A stretch of DNA of 64,000 nucleotides from Microvirga sp. (GTDB lineage: Bacteria; Pseudomonadota; Alphaproteobacteria; Rhizobiales; Beijerinckiaceae). Location of the stretch: positions 62,001-126,000 of the forward strand of contig NZ_JACXAB010000006.1 in assembly GCF_014699075.1 (NCBI RefSeq), read 5' to 3'. The notes under the pieces were generated by a model that saw only the letters and a list, made by a program, of their open reading frames with translations, was not told where the DNA came from and made no database searches. Every line of letters begins with the position of its first letter. The first letter of the stretch is position 1. A program made the translations under genes and the position numbers. Below, one piece after another: positions 8,366 to 16,578 of the stretch.

Positions 8366-9190
8366 GTGCTCAATGATCTGGTCGCAGCCATCAGGACGAA
8401 GCAGGCGATCCTGTTTGCCGGTGCCGGCGTTTCCATGACGGTCGGCCTGCCGTCCTGGAGCACCCTGATCGAGCACATTGCCGACGAGCTTGATATCGAC
8501 CTGTCCGATTTCAAGGGAACGGATCTCAACTACCTGACGCTGGCGGAATATTACCGGCTCAAGCAGGGCAGCATCGGCCCTCTGCGCAGCTGGATGGACC
8601 GGAACTGGACCATTCCCGAGGATACCCTGAAGAAGTCCCGCGTCCACGAGCTGATCTGCAAGCTCGACTTTCCGATTCTCTACACCACGAATTTCGACCG
8701 CAACCTGGAAACCGCCTATGACCTTCATGGCAAGGATTATGTGAAGATCGTCAACGCCAAGGATATCGCCCGCGTTCGCGAAGGCGTGCCGCAGATCGTG
8801 AAGTACCACGGCGATTTCGACGATGACGGCTCCATCGTCATCGCCGAGACCGACTATCTGGAGCGGCTGTCCTTTGAATCGCCCCTCGACATCAAGTTCC
8901 GCTCCGATTCGCTGGGCAAGACCATCCTATTCATCGGCTACAGCATGACGGACCTCAACATCCGCTTCCTGATGCACCGGCTCTGGAAGACCTGGGGTGG
9001 GTCGGGCTACGAGCGCGACCGGCCGCAATCCTATGTGTTCATGCTACGCGCCAACCCGGTGGAGCAGGCCGTTCTGGAGCAATGGGGCCTGCAGGTGCTG
9101 ATGGAGAAGGAGTGCCCGCCGGAGAAGGCGCTGGAAAAGTTCCTCACCAAGCTCAGCAAGGCCGTCGAGAAGGACGAGGACGGGGTCTGA
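8366..9190 (+). CDS. Stand-alone SIR2-like domain protein (putative NAD-consuming enzyme)
   Basis: 274 residues, essentially one SIR2-like domain. NAD-binding GAGVS is at 19-23 after LFA, YTTNFD is at 106-111, the likely catalytic His148 is in KYHGDFDDDGS, and GYSMTD is at 191-196. It lacks the CxxC zinc module of deacetylase sirtuins and carries no effector or TIR/SLOG domain. SIR2_2-type proteins are often NAD hydrolases in anti-phage systems, though solitary versions occur as unexplained chromosomal genes. The start is GTG with AAGGAGA 5 bases upstream. No partner defence gene is adjacent; ampG follows. Function beyond NAD binding is inference. Confidence 0.75.
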   Translation: MLNDLVAAIRTKQAILFAGAGVSMTVGLPSWSTLIEHIADELDIDLSDFKGTDLNYLTLAEYYRLKQGSIGPLRSWMDRNWTIPEDTLKKSRVHELICKLDFPILYTTNFDRNLETAYDLHGKDYVKIVNAKDIARVREGVPQIVKYHGDFDDDGSIVIAETDYLERLSFESPLDIKFRSDSLGKTILFIGYSMTDLNIRFLMHRLWKTWGGSGYERDRPQSYVFMLRANPVEQAVLEQWGLQVLMEKECPPEKALEKFLTKLSKAVEKDEDGV

Positions 9191-9249
9191 TTGGCACCGG
9201 CGCCACCTTGTGCCAATCTGCCCGCCTTTCAGGTTCACAAGATCATTTC

Positions 9250-10575
9250 ATGGCTTCTGCAGAAAAACGCCGCCTTTCCCTCCGCGATGTCCTGACCGAC
9301 GGGCGCATCGCGCTCATGCTGCCCTTAGGGTTTTCCTCGGGCCTGCCCTTCCTGCTCGTCTTCAGCACCCTGTCGGCCTGGCTGCGCGAGGCGGGGATTT
9401 CGCGCACCGAGATCGGGATGCTGAGCTGGGTGGCGCTGGCCTATTCGTTCAAGTTCCTTTGGGCTCCCATCGTCGACCGTTATGACGTGCCGGGTCTGGC
9501 AAACCTGCTCGGGCGGCGGCGTGGCTGGATGGCGTTCGCCCAGATCGTGACGGCCCTCGGCATCGTCGGCATCGCCCTCAGCGATCCGCAGACGAGCCTT
9601 CCCCTCACCATTGCGTCGGCGCTTCTTGTCGCCTTTGCTTCGGCCACGCAGGATGTGGTGGTCGATGGCTGGCGCATCGATGTGGCCTCCACCGAGCGCC
9701 AAGGCATGATGGCGGCCGCGTACCAGCTCGGCTATCGGCTGGCGCTTATCTGCGCGGGCGCGGGCGCGCTCTACATCGCGGAGTTCGTGAACTGGCGCAG
9801 CGCCTATCTGGCCATGGCCGTGCTCATGGGCGTCGGCCTTGTCGGCACACTTCTGGCGCCGCGCGGCAATGAGAGCGCCGTGCGCGAGCGCCTCCCGTTC
9901 ACAGCAGCCATCATCGAGCCGCTCACGGATCTCTTCCGGCGAAAGGGACTGATCCTCATCCCGATCCTCGCGCTCATCGCCTGCTTCCGCCTGCCCGACT
10001 TCGTCGCCGGCGTCATGGCGAACCCGCTCTACATCGACCTCGGGTTTTCCAAGACCGACATCGCCGACGTGTCGAAGCTCTACGGCATCTGGGTCGGCAT
10101 TGCCGGCGCTTTCGCGGGCGGCCTGGCGCTGACACGGCTCGGCTTGTGGTGGACGTTGCTGATCGGTGCAGTTATCGCCGCCTCGTCGAACCTGATGTTT
10201 GCCTGGCTTGCATTCGAGGGAGCCGACAAGCTCTTGTTCATCCTCTCGATCAGCATCGACAATTTCGCCTCGGGCTTCGCCGGCTCCGCCCTCATCGCCT
10301 ACATGTCGGGACTGACCTCGCCGGGCTTTGCCGCCACGCAATACGCCCTGCTTAGCTCGCTCTATGCCCTGCCAGGCAAACTCATCGGCGGCGCATCCGG
10401 CGCGGTGGTGGATGCCTACGGCTATCCCCTCCTCTTCACCGCCACCGCCAGCATCGGGATCCCGCTGGTGATCCTATGCTTCGTGGTGCGGCGGGATACG
10501 ATGAAAACGGTGGCCGAGAAGGATGAGGTAATCGAGGAGGCATCGCCCGCCATCGGAGCCGGGTCGAGGGCATAG
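9250..10575 (+). CDS. ampG: AmpG-like muropeptide permease (MFS)
   Basis: 441-residue major facilitator protein with about 12 hydrophobic segments. The N-terminal region LPLGFSSGLPFLLVFSTLSAW and FKFLWAPIVDRYDVP, plus ASATQDVVVDGWRID, are characteristic of AmpG, which imports anhydro-muropeptides for cell-wall recycling. ATG at 9250 puts the first helix close to the N-terminus as in homologues; the longer upstream reading overlaps the SIR2 gene in another frame. No strong Shine-Dalgarno is visible. Recycling genes amgK and murU occur elsewhere in this window (42.8-45.2 kb). Confidence 0.85.
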   Translation: MASAEKRRLSLRDVLTDGRIALMLPLGFSSGLPFLLVFSTLSAWLREAGISRTEIGMLSWVALAYSFKFLWAPIVDRYDVPGLANLLGRRRGWMAFAQIVTALGIVGIALSDPQTSLPLTIASALLVAFASATQDVVVDGWRIDVASTERQGMMAAAYQLGYRLALICAGAGALYIAEFVNWRSAYLAMAVLMGVGLVGTLLAPRGNESAVRERLPFTAAIIEPLTDLFRRKGLILIPILALIACFRLPDFVAGVMANPLYIDLGFSKTDIADVSKLYGIWVGIAGAFAGGLALTRLGLWWTLLIGAVIAASSNLMFAWLAFEGADKLLFILSISIDNFASGFAGSALIAYMSGLTSPGFAATQYALLSSLYALPGKLIGGASGAVVDAYGYPLLFTATASIGIPLVILCFVVRRDTMKTVAEKDEVIEEASPAIGAGSRA

Positions 10576-10582
10576 GTTCGAA

Positions 10583-10688
10583 CGTCATCCCGGGGCCGCG
10601 CAGCGGAACCCGGGATCGTCTGACGAGAAGTGCGCCTGATCCTGATGGCGATCCCGGCTCTCGCTCTGCTCGGCCGGGATGACCGGGG
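10583..10688. repeat. Family A repeat, short form, copy 1
   Basis: The left half-hairpin has arms ATCCCGGG/CCCGGGAT and the right half has ATCCCGG/CCGGGAT, flanking a 35-40 base core that includes GTCTGACGAGAAGTGCGCC. Outer ends are CGTCATCCCGG and CCGGGATGAC. It lies between the convergent ampG and SDR genes. Compared with the long form, the third base of the arm is C instead of T and the partner is changed to match. Confidence 0.8.
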
Positions 10689-10697
10689 TGGTTGGAC

Positions 10698-11450
10698 CTA
10701 CACCCAGCCGCCATCCACCAGATAAGTCTGCGCCGACATGGCGCTGGAATCGTCCGAGCCCAGGAACAGCGTGAAGTTGGCGATGTCCTGCGGCACGAGC
10801 TTGCGCTTCACGCACTGGCGCTTGAGCAGCTCCTTCTCGCCCTCCGGCGTCAGCCACAGGTCGATCTGGCGCTGGGTCATGATCCAGCCTGGAACGAGGC
10901 AGTTGACGCGGATGTTCTTCGGCCCGAGTTCGCGCGCCAGTGCGCGGGTGAGGCCGACTGAAGCAGACTTCGCGGTCTTGTAGGCCGCAAAGGAATCGTC
11001 GCTCACCATGTAGCTCGTGGAGCCCATGTTGATGATGGAGCCGCCGCCCGCCTTCTCCATGTCCGGCAGCAGGGCCTGCGCGGCAAAGAACTGGTGGTCG
11101 AGATTGGTGGCGAAGCGTTCGCGCCAGTATTCAGGCGTCACCTGATCGATGGTGTGGCGATCGTCGCGCGCCGCGTTGTTGACGAGGATCGTGATCGGCC
11201 CGATGGCATCGCTCGCGCGCCGGATCGCAGCCTGAAACGCGGGAATGTCGCGGACGTCGCTGTGTTCGAAATGCACGCGCTCGCCGAGTTCCTTGGCCAG
11301 CGCCTGGCCGGCCTCGGCATTATAGTCGAGGATGGCGACCTTGCTGCTTTGAGCATGAAACGACCGCGCAATGCTCTCGCCAATGCCACTGGCCCCGCCG
11401 GTGATGAGAACGGACTTGCCTTTCAGGGAACCGTAAATGGTCTGGGTCAT
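10698..11450 (-). CDS. xylB: SDR dehydrogenase, probable D-xylose 1-dehydrogenase (XylB of Caulobacter type)
   Basis: 250-residue short-chain dehydrogenase. The NAD-binding TGGASGIGE is at 17-25, followed by NNAARDDRH, catalytic Ser in INMGSTSY, and YKTAK (Tyr and Lys). DDRH after NNA, ARELGPKNIRVNCLVPG and LTPEGE near the C-terminus resemble the Caulobacter xylose dehydrogenase that starts the oxidative xylose pathway. It is downstream of a xylFHG-like transporter, reinforcing a pentose substrate. Another aldose such as L-arabinose or D-galactose cannot be excluded. No xylonate dehydratase gene is in the window. Confidence 0.72.
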   Translation of the reverse strand: MTQTIYGSLKGKSVLITGGASGIGESIARSFHAQSSKVAILDYNAEAGQALAKELGERVHFEHSDVRDIPAFQAAIRRASDAIGPITILVNNAARDDRHTIDQVTPEYWRERFATNLDHQFFAAQALLPDMEKAGGGSIINMGSTSYMVSDDSFAAYKTAKSASVGLTRALARELGPKNIRVNCLVPGWIMTQRQIDLWLTPEGEKELLKRQCVKRKLVPQDIANFTLFLGSDDSSAMSAQTYLVDGGWV

Positions 11451-11480
11451 GAATCCTCACACATTTCAAAAGATAAAGCC

Positions 11481-11585
11481 CTCGTCCCGGGGCTGCGCAG
11501 CAGAACCCGGGACCGCGTGACGCGACGTGCGCCTCATTCCGCTTGCGATACCGGATCTTCGCTCCGCTCCGTCCGGGATGACACT
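11481..11585. repeat. Family A repeat, short form, copy 2
   Basis: The left half pairs GTCCCGGG with CCCGGGAC. The right half pairs CCGGAT with GTCCGG through one G-U. The core contains GCGTGACGCGACGTGCGCCTC, related to the core at 10583. It sits inside the xylose locus between xylG and the SDR gene. The left arm differs from copy 1 by A to G, matched by T to C in the partner. Confidence 0.78.
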
Positions 11586-11592
11586 TGTCACA

Positions 11593-12372
11593 TCAACTCG
11601 CGCCCGGCCCTGGTGTTGCGCCCGGCGGGCATTTTCCGAGAATGATCATGCCGAGCACCTCGTCCTGCGTCACGTCCTGCACGTTGGCCGAGCCCACGAG
11701 CTTGCCGTTCTTCATCACGCTGACCCGGTCGGCAAGGCCGAACACGTCGTGGATGTCGTGGCTGATGAGGAAGATCCCGATGCCTTCCTTCTTCAGCTGC
11801 AGCACGAGATCGGCCACCTGCTGGGTCTCGGCCGGTCCGAGCGCCGCGGTGGGCTCGTCCATGATGAGGACGCGGGCGTTAAAGTAGATCGCCCGTGCGA
11901 TCGCCACCGATTGCCGCTGCCCGCCGGAGAGCGCCTTCACCGGCTCCTTGAAGCGGCGGAAATGCGGGTTGAGCCGCGCCATCACCTTGCGGGTCTCGGC
12001 CTCCATGGTGGCATCATCGAGGGTGCCGTAGGGGGTGAGAACCTCGCGGCCGAGGAAGATGTTGCCCGCCGCATCGATGTTGTCGGCGAGAGCGAGCGTC
12101 TGATAGATCGTCTCGATGCCGTAGCGCTTGGCATCGCGAGGCGTCGCAATATCGGCGTGCTCGCCATTGACATAAATCTCGCCCGCATCCGGCTTGTAGG
12201 CGCCGGACAGGATCTTGATGAGCGTCGACTTGCCGGCGCCGTTGTGGCCGAGCAGGCCCACCACCTCGCCGGGGCGGAGATCGACCGACACGCCATCCAC
12301 GGCCTTGATGCCGCCGAAGGCGATGGAGATGTTGCGCATCTCGACAAGAGGCGTCGTTCCATTCGTTTGCAT
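11593..12372 (-). CDS. xylG: Sugar ABC transporter ATPase, single-NBD XylG/FrcA type
   Basis: 259-residue nucleotide-binding subunit that powers xylose uptake. Walker A is [12 protein letters not shown], the Q-loop is in TIYQT, the signature is [15 protein letters not shown], Walker B is [12 protein letters not shown], and the switch histidine is in [10 protein letters not shown]. coli XylG/RbsA have two fused NBDs (about 510 residues). This one has only one, as in FrcA, so it should act as a homodimer. Upstream xylH starts 12 bases before it, indicating one operon. Confidence 0.85.
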   Translation of the reverse strand: MQTNGTTPLVEMRNISIAFGGIKAVDGVSVDLRPGEVVGLLGHNGAGKSTLIKILSGAYKPDAGEIYVNGEHADIATPRDAKRYGIETIYQTLALADNIDAAGNIFLGREVLTPYGTLDDATMEAETRKVMARLNPHFRRFKEPVKALSGGQRQSVAIARAIYFNARVLIMDEPTAALGPAETQQVADLVLQLKKEGIGIFLISHDIHDVFGLADRVSVMKNGKLVGSANVQDVTQDEVLGMIILGKCPPGATPGPGAS

Positions 12373-12384
12373 GATACGCGCTCC

Positions 12385-13683
12385 TTACTTGATGCGGCGG
12401 CGATAGAGGCTGTCGACCCACACGGCCAGGACGAGCACCGCGCCGACGACGATGTTCTGCAGCGGCGTGTCGACGCCGAGCAGCACCATGCCCGATTGCA
12501 GCGACTGCATGACGAGGGCGCCGAGCATCGCGCCCGCAATGGTGCCGACGCCGCCCGCCAGCGACGTGCCGCCGATGACCGCCGAGGCGATCACGTAAAG
12601 CTCGTCGAGGGAACCGGCCGCATTCGTCGCTGCATTGAGGCGTGCCGTCGAGATGCAGGCGGAGATGCCGCAGAGCAGGCCCATGAGGCCGAACACCTTC
12701 ATGAGCGTCCAGCGGGTGTTGATGCCCGACAGCTCCGCTGCCTCCGGGTTGCCGCCGATGGCGAAGACGTAGCGACCGAAGCGCCGGCGGGTGGCGATGA
12801 AGGTCATCACCAGCCCGACCAGGATGGCGATCAGCACCGGAAGCGCGACGCCGTGCGGGATGAACAAGCCGCCCTCGGGCCATGCGATGCCGTTGGCCTC
12901 CGCCCAGCGGCGCGCCGTGCCGGCAGGCAGCGGATAGGCGTTGGCGATGGCCGCCGCCGCGAGAACGATGCCGCAGGCGAGCGCCGCGATCACCGCGTCG
13001 GCCCAGCCCGGACGCACGGGAAAGCCGAAGCGCAGACGGCGGCGGCGCGAGAAGCCGAGCGCAATGATGATCAACCCGCAGGCGACGGCCGCGATGATCC
13101 ATGTGGTGGTAGCGCCGAGCGCACCCTCGACGCCACCGCCGAAGGCCTTGAAGCGCGTATCCATGGGCGCGACCGTCTGACCGGTGGTGACCCACCAGGC
13201 CGCGCCGCGCCACACGAGCAGGCCGCCGAGCGTGATGATAAAGGAGGGGATGCCGAGATAAGCGATAAGCCAGCCCTGGAAGAGACCGATGGATCCGCCG
13301 ACCACCATGGCCAACACCACCACGAGCGGCGCGGTCAGCGGGTGTTCGAGCCCGAGATAGGCCGGAAGCCACTGTACTTGGGCGACGCCGATGATCATGC
13401 CGGTGACGCCGAGGATCGCGCCCACCGACAGATCGATGTTGCGTGTGACGATCACGAGCACCATGCCGGTGGCCATGATCGCCACGGAGGCGGTCTGCAC
13501 CGACAGGTTCCAGAGATTGCGCGGGGTAAGGAAAACACCGCCCGAGAGCAGATCGAAACCGATCCAGATGACGGCGAGCGCCGCCAGCATGCCGAGCATG
13601 CGGGAATCGACCTCAAGCTTCGACAGGAATGAGCCGGACGCGGCGCTGGGCGGCGGGGCGGTGCTGGCAACGGGTGCGGTCAT
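12385..13683 (-). CDS. xylH: Sugar ABC transporter permease XylH
   Basis: 432-residue inner-membrane permease of the ribose/xylose (BPD_transp_2) family. About ten or more hydrophobic segments are visible, including NLWNLSVQTASVAIMATGMV near residue 60 and VASAVIGGTSLAGGVGTIAG-like sequence near 360, the family hallmark. Stretches such as GGNPEAAELSGINT match the cytoplasmic EAA-like loop. Just downstream is xylG; upstream, 174 bases containing a Family A repeat separate it from xylF. Confidence 0.87.
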   Translation of the reverse strand: MTAPVASTAPPPSAASGSFLSKLEVDSRMLGMLAALAVIWIGFDLLSGGVFLTPRNLWNLSVQTASVAIMATGMVLVIVTRNIDLSVGAILGVTGMIIGVAQVQWLPAYLGLEHPLTAPLVVVLAMVVGGSIGLFQGWLIAYLGIPSFIITLGGLLVWRGAAWWVTTGQTVAPMDTRFKAFGGGVEGALGATTTWIIAAVACGLIIIALGFSRRRRLRFGFPVRPGWADAVIAALACGIVLAAAAIANAYPLPAGTARRWAEANGIAWPEGGLFIPHGVALPVLIAILVGLVMTFIATRRRFGRYVFAIGGNPEAAELSGINTRWTLMKVFGLMGLLCGISACISTARLNAATNAAGSLDELYVIASAVIGGTSLAGGVGTIAGAMLGALVMQSLQSGMVLLGVDTPLQNIVVGAVLVLAVWVDSLYRRRIK

Positions 13684-13706
13684 TGGAATGGCTCGTCATG
13701 TAAAAA

Positions 13707-13850
13707 TGTCATTCCGGGGCCGCGCAGCGGAACCCGGAATCCATAGACACTAGCGTCTCAGAAAATGGCGATCAGCGTCACGCCTCTTTCTGCACCGTGG
13801 GCGGTTATGGATTCCGGGCTCGCGCCGGAGGCGCGCCCCGGAATGACAGT
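13707..13850. repeat. Family A repeat, long form, copy 2 (within the xyl operon)
   Basis: Outer arms TGTCATTCCGGGG and CCCCGGAATGACA, each half folding as an ATTCCGGG/CCCGGAAT hairpin. Inner GGAATCCATA and TATGGATTCC face each other across the core, which contains GCGATCAGCGTCACGCC. It lies between xylF and xylH on the same transcript, where it could reduce transcription of xylH-xylG relative to the binding protein. Confidence 0.85.
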
Positions 13851-13857
13851 GCTGGAG

Positions 13858-14904
13858 TTAGTTGCAGGCCTTAACGGTGCCGGCCTTCACGCCCTGGCAC
13901 ACCACGTCCTTGGAGGCCCAGCCGGCGTCGATGACCACGTTGAGGTTGTCCTTCGTGACCGCGACCGGCGTAAGGAAGAGAGCCGTCATGTTCTGCTTCT
14001 TCGGGCCGAGGTTCCAGGACTTCGCACCCTGGATCTCGGTGAGCTTCTTGCCGCCGGCGAGTTGCAGGGCGATCTCCGCTGCGTTGCGGCCGAGCTCACG
14101 GGCGTCCTTGAACACCGTCACGGTCTGGGTGCCGAGGGCCACGCGGTTCAGCGCCGCCTTGTCGGCGTCCTGGCCTGAGACCGGCACGGTGCCGGCAAGA
14201 CCCTGCGCCGCCAGAGCCGCGATGGCGCCGCCGGCGGTGCCGTCATTGGCGGCGATCACCGCGTCGATCTTGTTGTTGTTCTTGGTGAGGAACTGCTCCA
14301 TGTTCCGCTGCGCATTGGCGGGGAGCCAGCCGTCCGTGTAGGCCTCGCCCACGTTCTTGATCTTGCCGGAATCAATAGCGGCCTTCAGCACTTCCATCGA
14401 GCCCTGGAACAGGAAGTTGGCGTTCGGATCCGAGCCCGAGCCCTTGACGAAGGCATAGTTGCCCTCGGGCTTCAGCTTGAACACTTCGCGGGCCTGCAGA
14501 CGGCCGACCTCGACGTTGTCGAAGGTGAGATAGAAGGCCTGCGGGATCTCGATCAGGCGATCATAGCCCACCACCGCGATGCCTTCGGCCACGGCCTTCT
14601 CGACGGCGGGACGAACGGCGTCCGCATCCTGCGCCAGCACGATCAGCGCCTTGGCGCCGCGCGAGATGAGGCTCTCGATGTCCGTGAGCTGCTTGGCGGG
14701 CGACGACTGGGCGTCAGCCGACACATAGGTGCCGCCGGCCTTCTCGACCGCGGCCTTGATGGCGGCTTCGTCGGTCTTCCAGCGCTCTTCCTGGAAGTTC
14801 GACCAGCTGACGCCGACCACGGGGCCCTTGCCCTGGGCGAAGGCGGCGCCAGCGGACAGGGCCAGAGCGGCAAGCGAGATGAGAGCGTGTTTCTTCGAAA
14901 GCAT
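13858..14904 (-). CDS. xylF: D-xylose-binding periplasmic protein XylF
   Basis: 348-residue substrate-binding protein. The signal peptide [19 protein letters not shown] ends near AFA at residue 23. The mature protein contains [68 protein letters not shown] and [11 protein letters not shown], which align motif by motif with E. coli XylF, so D-xylose is the best ligand call. It is the first gene of a xylF-xylH-xylG-dehydrogenase unit and is divergent from a ROK repressor. Confidence 0.9.
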   Translation of the reverse strand: MLSKKHALISLAALALSAGAAFAQGKGPVVGVSWSNFQEERWKTDEAAIKAAVEKAGGTYVSADAQSSPAKQLTDIESLISRGAKALIVLAQDADAVRPAVEKAVAEGIAVVGYDRLIEIPQAFYLTFDNVEVGRLQAREVFKLKPEGNYAFVKGSGSDPNANFLFQGSMEVLKAAIDSGKIKNVGEAYTDGWLPANAQRNMEQFLTKNNNKIDAVIAANDGTAGGAIAALAAQGLAGTVPVSGQDADKAALNRVALGTQTVTVFKDARELGRNAAEIALQLAGGKKLTEIQGAKSWNLGPKKQNMTALFLTPVAVTKDNLNVVIDAGWASKDVVCQGVKAGTVKACN

Positions 14905-15098
14905 CGGTTTTCCTCCTGGACGGCGCCTCCCTTAAAAGCGCCGCGCTCATGGCAGCTGTCGGACCGCAGAACCGACGGACGTGGCTCAACATGCCATGCG
15001 TTATTGTTCGAGCGCGGAAATAATTATACGAGGCCGCGATGCCTTCAAGCGCCTAACGTCTAATATTTTGGTCTGATATGTGCAGCTCACAGTTTTGA

Positions 15099-15119
15099 TT
15101 TATTCGAGCTGTGAATAAA
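15099..15119. promoter_or_regulatory. Inverted repeat upstream of the ROK regulator (candidate XylR operator)
   Basis: A perfect 7-bp dyad, TTTATTC (15099-15105) and GAATAAA (15113-15119), with a 7-base spacer. It lies 8 bases before the regulator start codon in the divergent xylF/regulator gap. A looser relative, TTATT and AATAA 13 bases apart, is at 15001-15023 on the xylF side; both contain TTCGAGC. The pair would suit a dimeric ROK repressor controlling both directions. Confidence 0.55.
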
Positions 15120-15127
15120 GTGCATCC

Positions 15128-16336
15128 ATGACCTCGCTGCCTCTCTCTCCTCGCGAAACTGCCCGCCGGCGTCTGCTCGATGCCCTGCGCCGGGAAGGCC
15201 CCATGGCCAGGGTGGAGATCGGCCAGCATCTCGGCATGAGCCCGGCCAGCGTTTCTGATCTCGCCGCAGGGCTTCTTGAGGAGGGCGTGCTGGTCGCGGA
15301 GGACAGCCCGGACCAGAGCCCCGGACTGCTCCGGGGACGGCCTAAGACCCGCCTCTATTTCGCCGAGACCCTGGGCTCCGTCGTGGGCGTCTGGACCGGC
15401 TTCAACCGCATCGAGCTGCGGCTCGTGGACAGCGCCGGGCGCACAAGGGCAAGCCGCCACGTGGAGCGCCCCTTGCGCAATCTCGGGGGCGAGGAGCTGA
15501 TGGACGTGCTCGCCCACACCATCGCGGCCTTTGCGGAGGAGAGCGGCGCGCGGGACGTGAAGGCGGTGGGCCTGGCCTGCCAGGGCTATGTGGACACCCG
15601 CGATGGGATCGTGGCCTGGAGCCCGGTGCTCGGCACCCGCGACCTGCCGCTGACCTCAGGCCTTGGCCAGCGCCTGGGCAAACCGGTGCTCATGGAGAAT
15701 GACGCCAGCGCCATGGCCTTCGCGATCGCGCAGCGCAATGCCGACCTGCGCTCCGGCCGCACCGCCTGCCTGATGGTGGGCGACGGCGTCGGCCTCGGCT
15801 TTCTCATCCAGGGCGAGCTCTATCGCGGCGCCCGCTTCGGCGGCTCCGAGTTCGGCCATGTGCGCCTGCGTCGGAGTGGCCCGCAATGCCGCTGCGGCGG
15901 GCGCGGCTGCATCGAGGCCTATCTCGCCGACTACGCCCTGCACCGGGACGCGCAGCTCATCGATCATCGCCCCGCCCCGACCCTGCTCCTGCCGGGTGAG
16001 GAGGCCATGGAGGCCATCGTGGATCAGGCGCGCGCAGGCGACCCCGCCCTGCTCAACCTGTTTCATGCCGCCGGCGAGGTGCTGGGCGATGCGGTCGGTA
16101 TCCTGATCCAGACGCTGGAGCCCGACCACATCGTGATCTGCGGCCCCGGCACCCGCGCCATGGACCTGCTGCGCCCCTCCTTCGAGGCGGCACTCGAATC
16201 GCAAACCATTCCCGAGCTGCGCGCGCTCGCCACGATCCATGTGGTGGAATCCTCCATGGACCTTTTGACCGAGGGCGTGGTGATGCAGGCCTTGCGCGAG
16301 CTTGATCTCGATCTGGCGCGGCTGAAGGCAGCGTGA
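15128..16336 (+). CDS. xylR: ROK-family transcriptional regulator, probable XylR repressor
   Basis: 402 residues. The N-terminal winged helix-turn-helix (MARVEIGQHLGMSPASVSDL, about 25-55) is followed by a ROK sugar-kinase-like domain. The zinc-binding motif CRCGGRGCIEAY with GSEFGHVRL before it is intact. The ASKHA phosphate loops (ACLMVGDGVGLGFLIQGELY) and a candidate catalytic Asp in ENDASAMAF are visible. Transcribed away from xylF, it most likely represses the xylose genes and is released by xylose. Direct evidence for the ligand is lacking. Confidence 0.82.
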   Translation: MTSLPLSPRETARRRLLDALRREGPMARVEIGQHLGMSPASVSDLAAGLLEEGVLVAEDSPDQSPGLLRGRPKTRLYFAETLGSVVGVWTGFNRIELRLVDSAGRTRASRHVERPLRNLGGEELMDVLAHTIAAFAEESGARDVKAVGLACQGYVDTRDGIVAWSPVLGTRDLPLTSGLGQRLGKPVLMENDASAMAFAIAQRNADLRSGRTACLMVGDGVGLGFLIQGELYRGARFGGSEFGHVRLRRSGPQCRCGGRGCIEAYLADYALHRDAQLIDHRPAPTLLLPGEEAMEAIVDQARAGDPALLNLFHAAGEVLGDAVGILIQTLEPDHIVICGPGTRAMDLLRPSFEAALESQTIPELRALATIHVVESSMDLLTEGVVMQALRELDLDLARLKAA

Positions 16337-16368
16337 GATTTCGGCACGGAGCAGGCCTCATCCTTGAA

Positions 16369-16475
16369 CCCTCATCCTGAGGAGCAGCCGTCAGGCTGCG
16401 TCTCGAAGGAAGATCCAGTGTGCTCTGGAAGCTCGTTCGAAACGGATTGCTGACACAATCCTGCTCAGGATAAAG
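16369..16475. repeat. Family B palindromic intergenic repeat, copy 2 (degenerate right arm)
   Basis: The left part CCCTCATCCTGAGGAG is followed by the small hairpin GCAGCC-GTCA-GGCTGC and GTCTCGAAGGA. The right part is decayed, with TCGTTCGAAAC and GCTCAGGATAA in place of the usual arms. The left small hairpin has different bases from copies 1 and 3 but still pairs. It lies between xylR and the RTX gene (convergent). Confidence 0.75.
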
Positions 16476-16520
16476 CGATGGGAGCCATGCTGCCGAAAAA
16501 TACGGCAGCACCCTCACCAT

Positions 16521-16555
16521 AACAAAAATGCCGCCCGGCTTGTCACCGGGCGGCA
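16521..16555 (-). terminator. Rho-independent terminator of the RTX gene
   Basis: A perfect 10-bp stem, TGCCGCCCGG with CCGGGCGGCA (16529-16538 and 16546-16555), 7-base loop. Read on the minus strand it is followed by TTTTTGTT. It starts 24 bases after the RTX stop codon. Confidence 0.85.
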
Positions 16556-16578
16556 CATGGCTCTTCATGAGATGAGGC

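Noticed and set aside
8366..10575. SIR2 gene plus adjacent MFS gene as a defence island
   Set aside because: The MFS protein has clear AmpG features and no other defence gene, integrase or tRNA is nearby; only the SIR2 gene itself is kept as a finding.
11527..13632. 701-codon plus-strand frame
   Set aside because: Runs antisense to the xylG-xylH genes and through a repeat; composition (Arg/His/Asp-rich) is typical of shadow frames in high-GC DNA.
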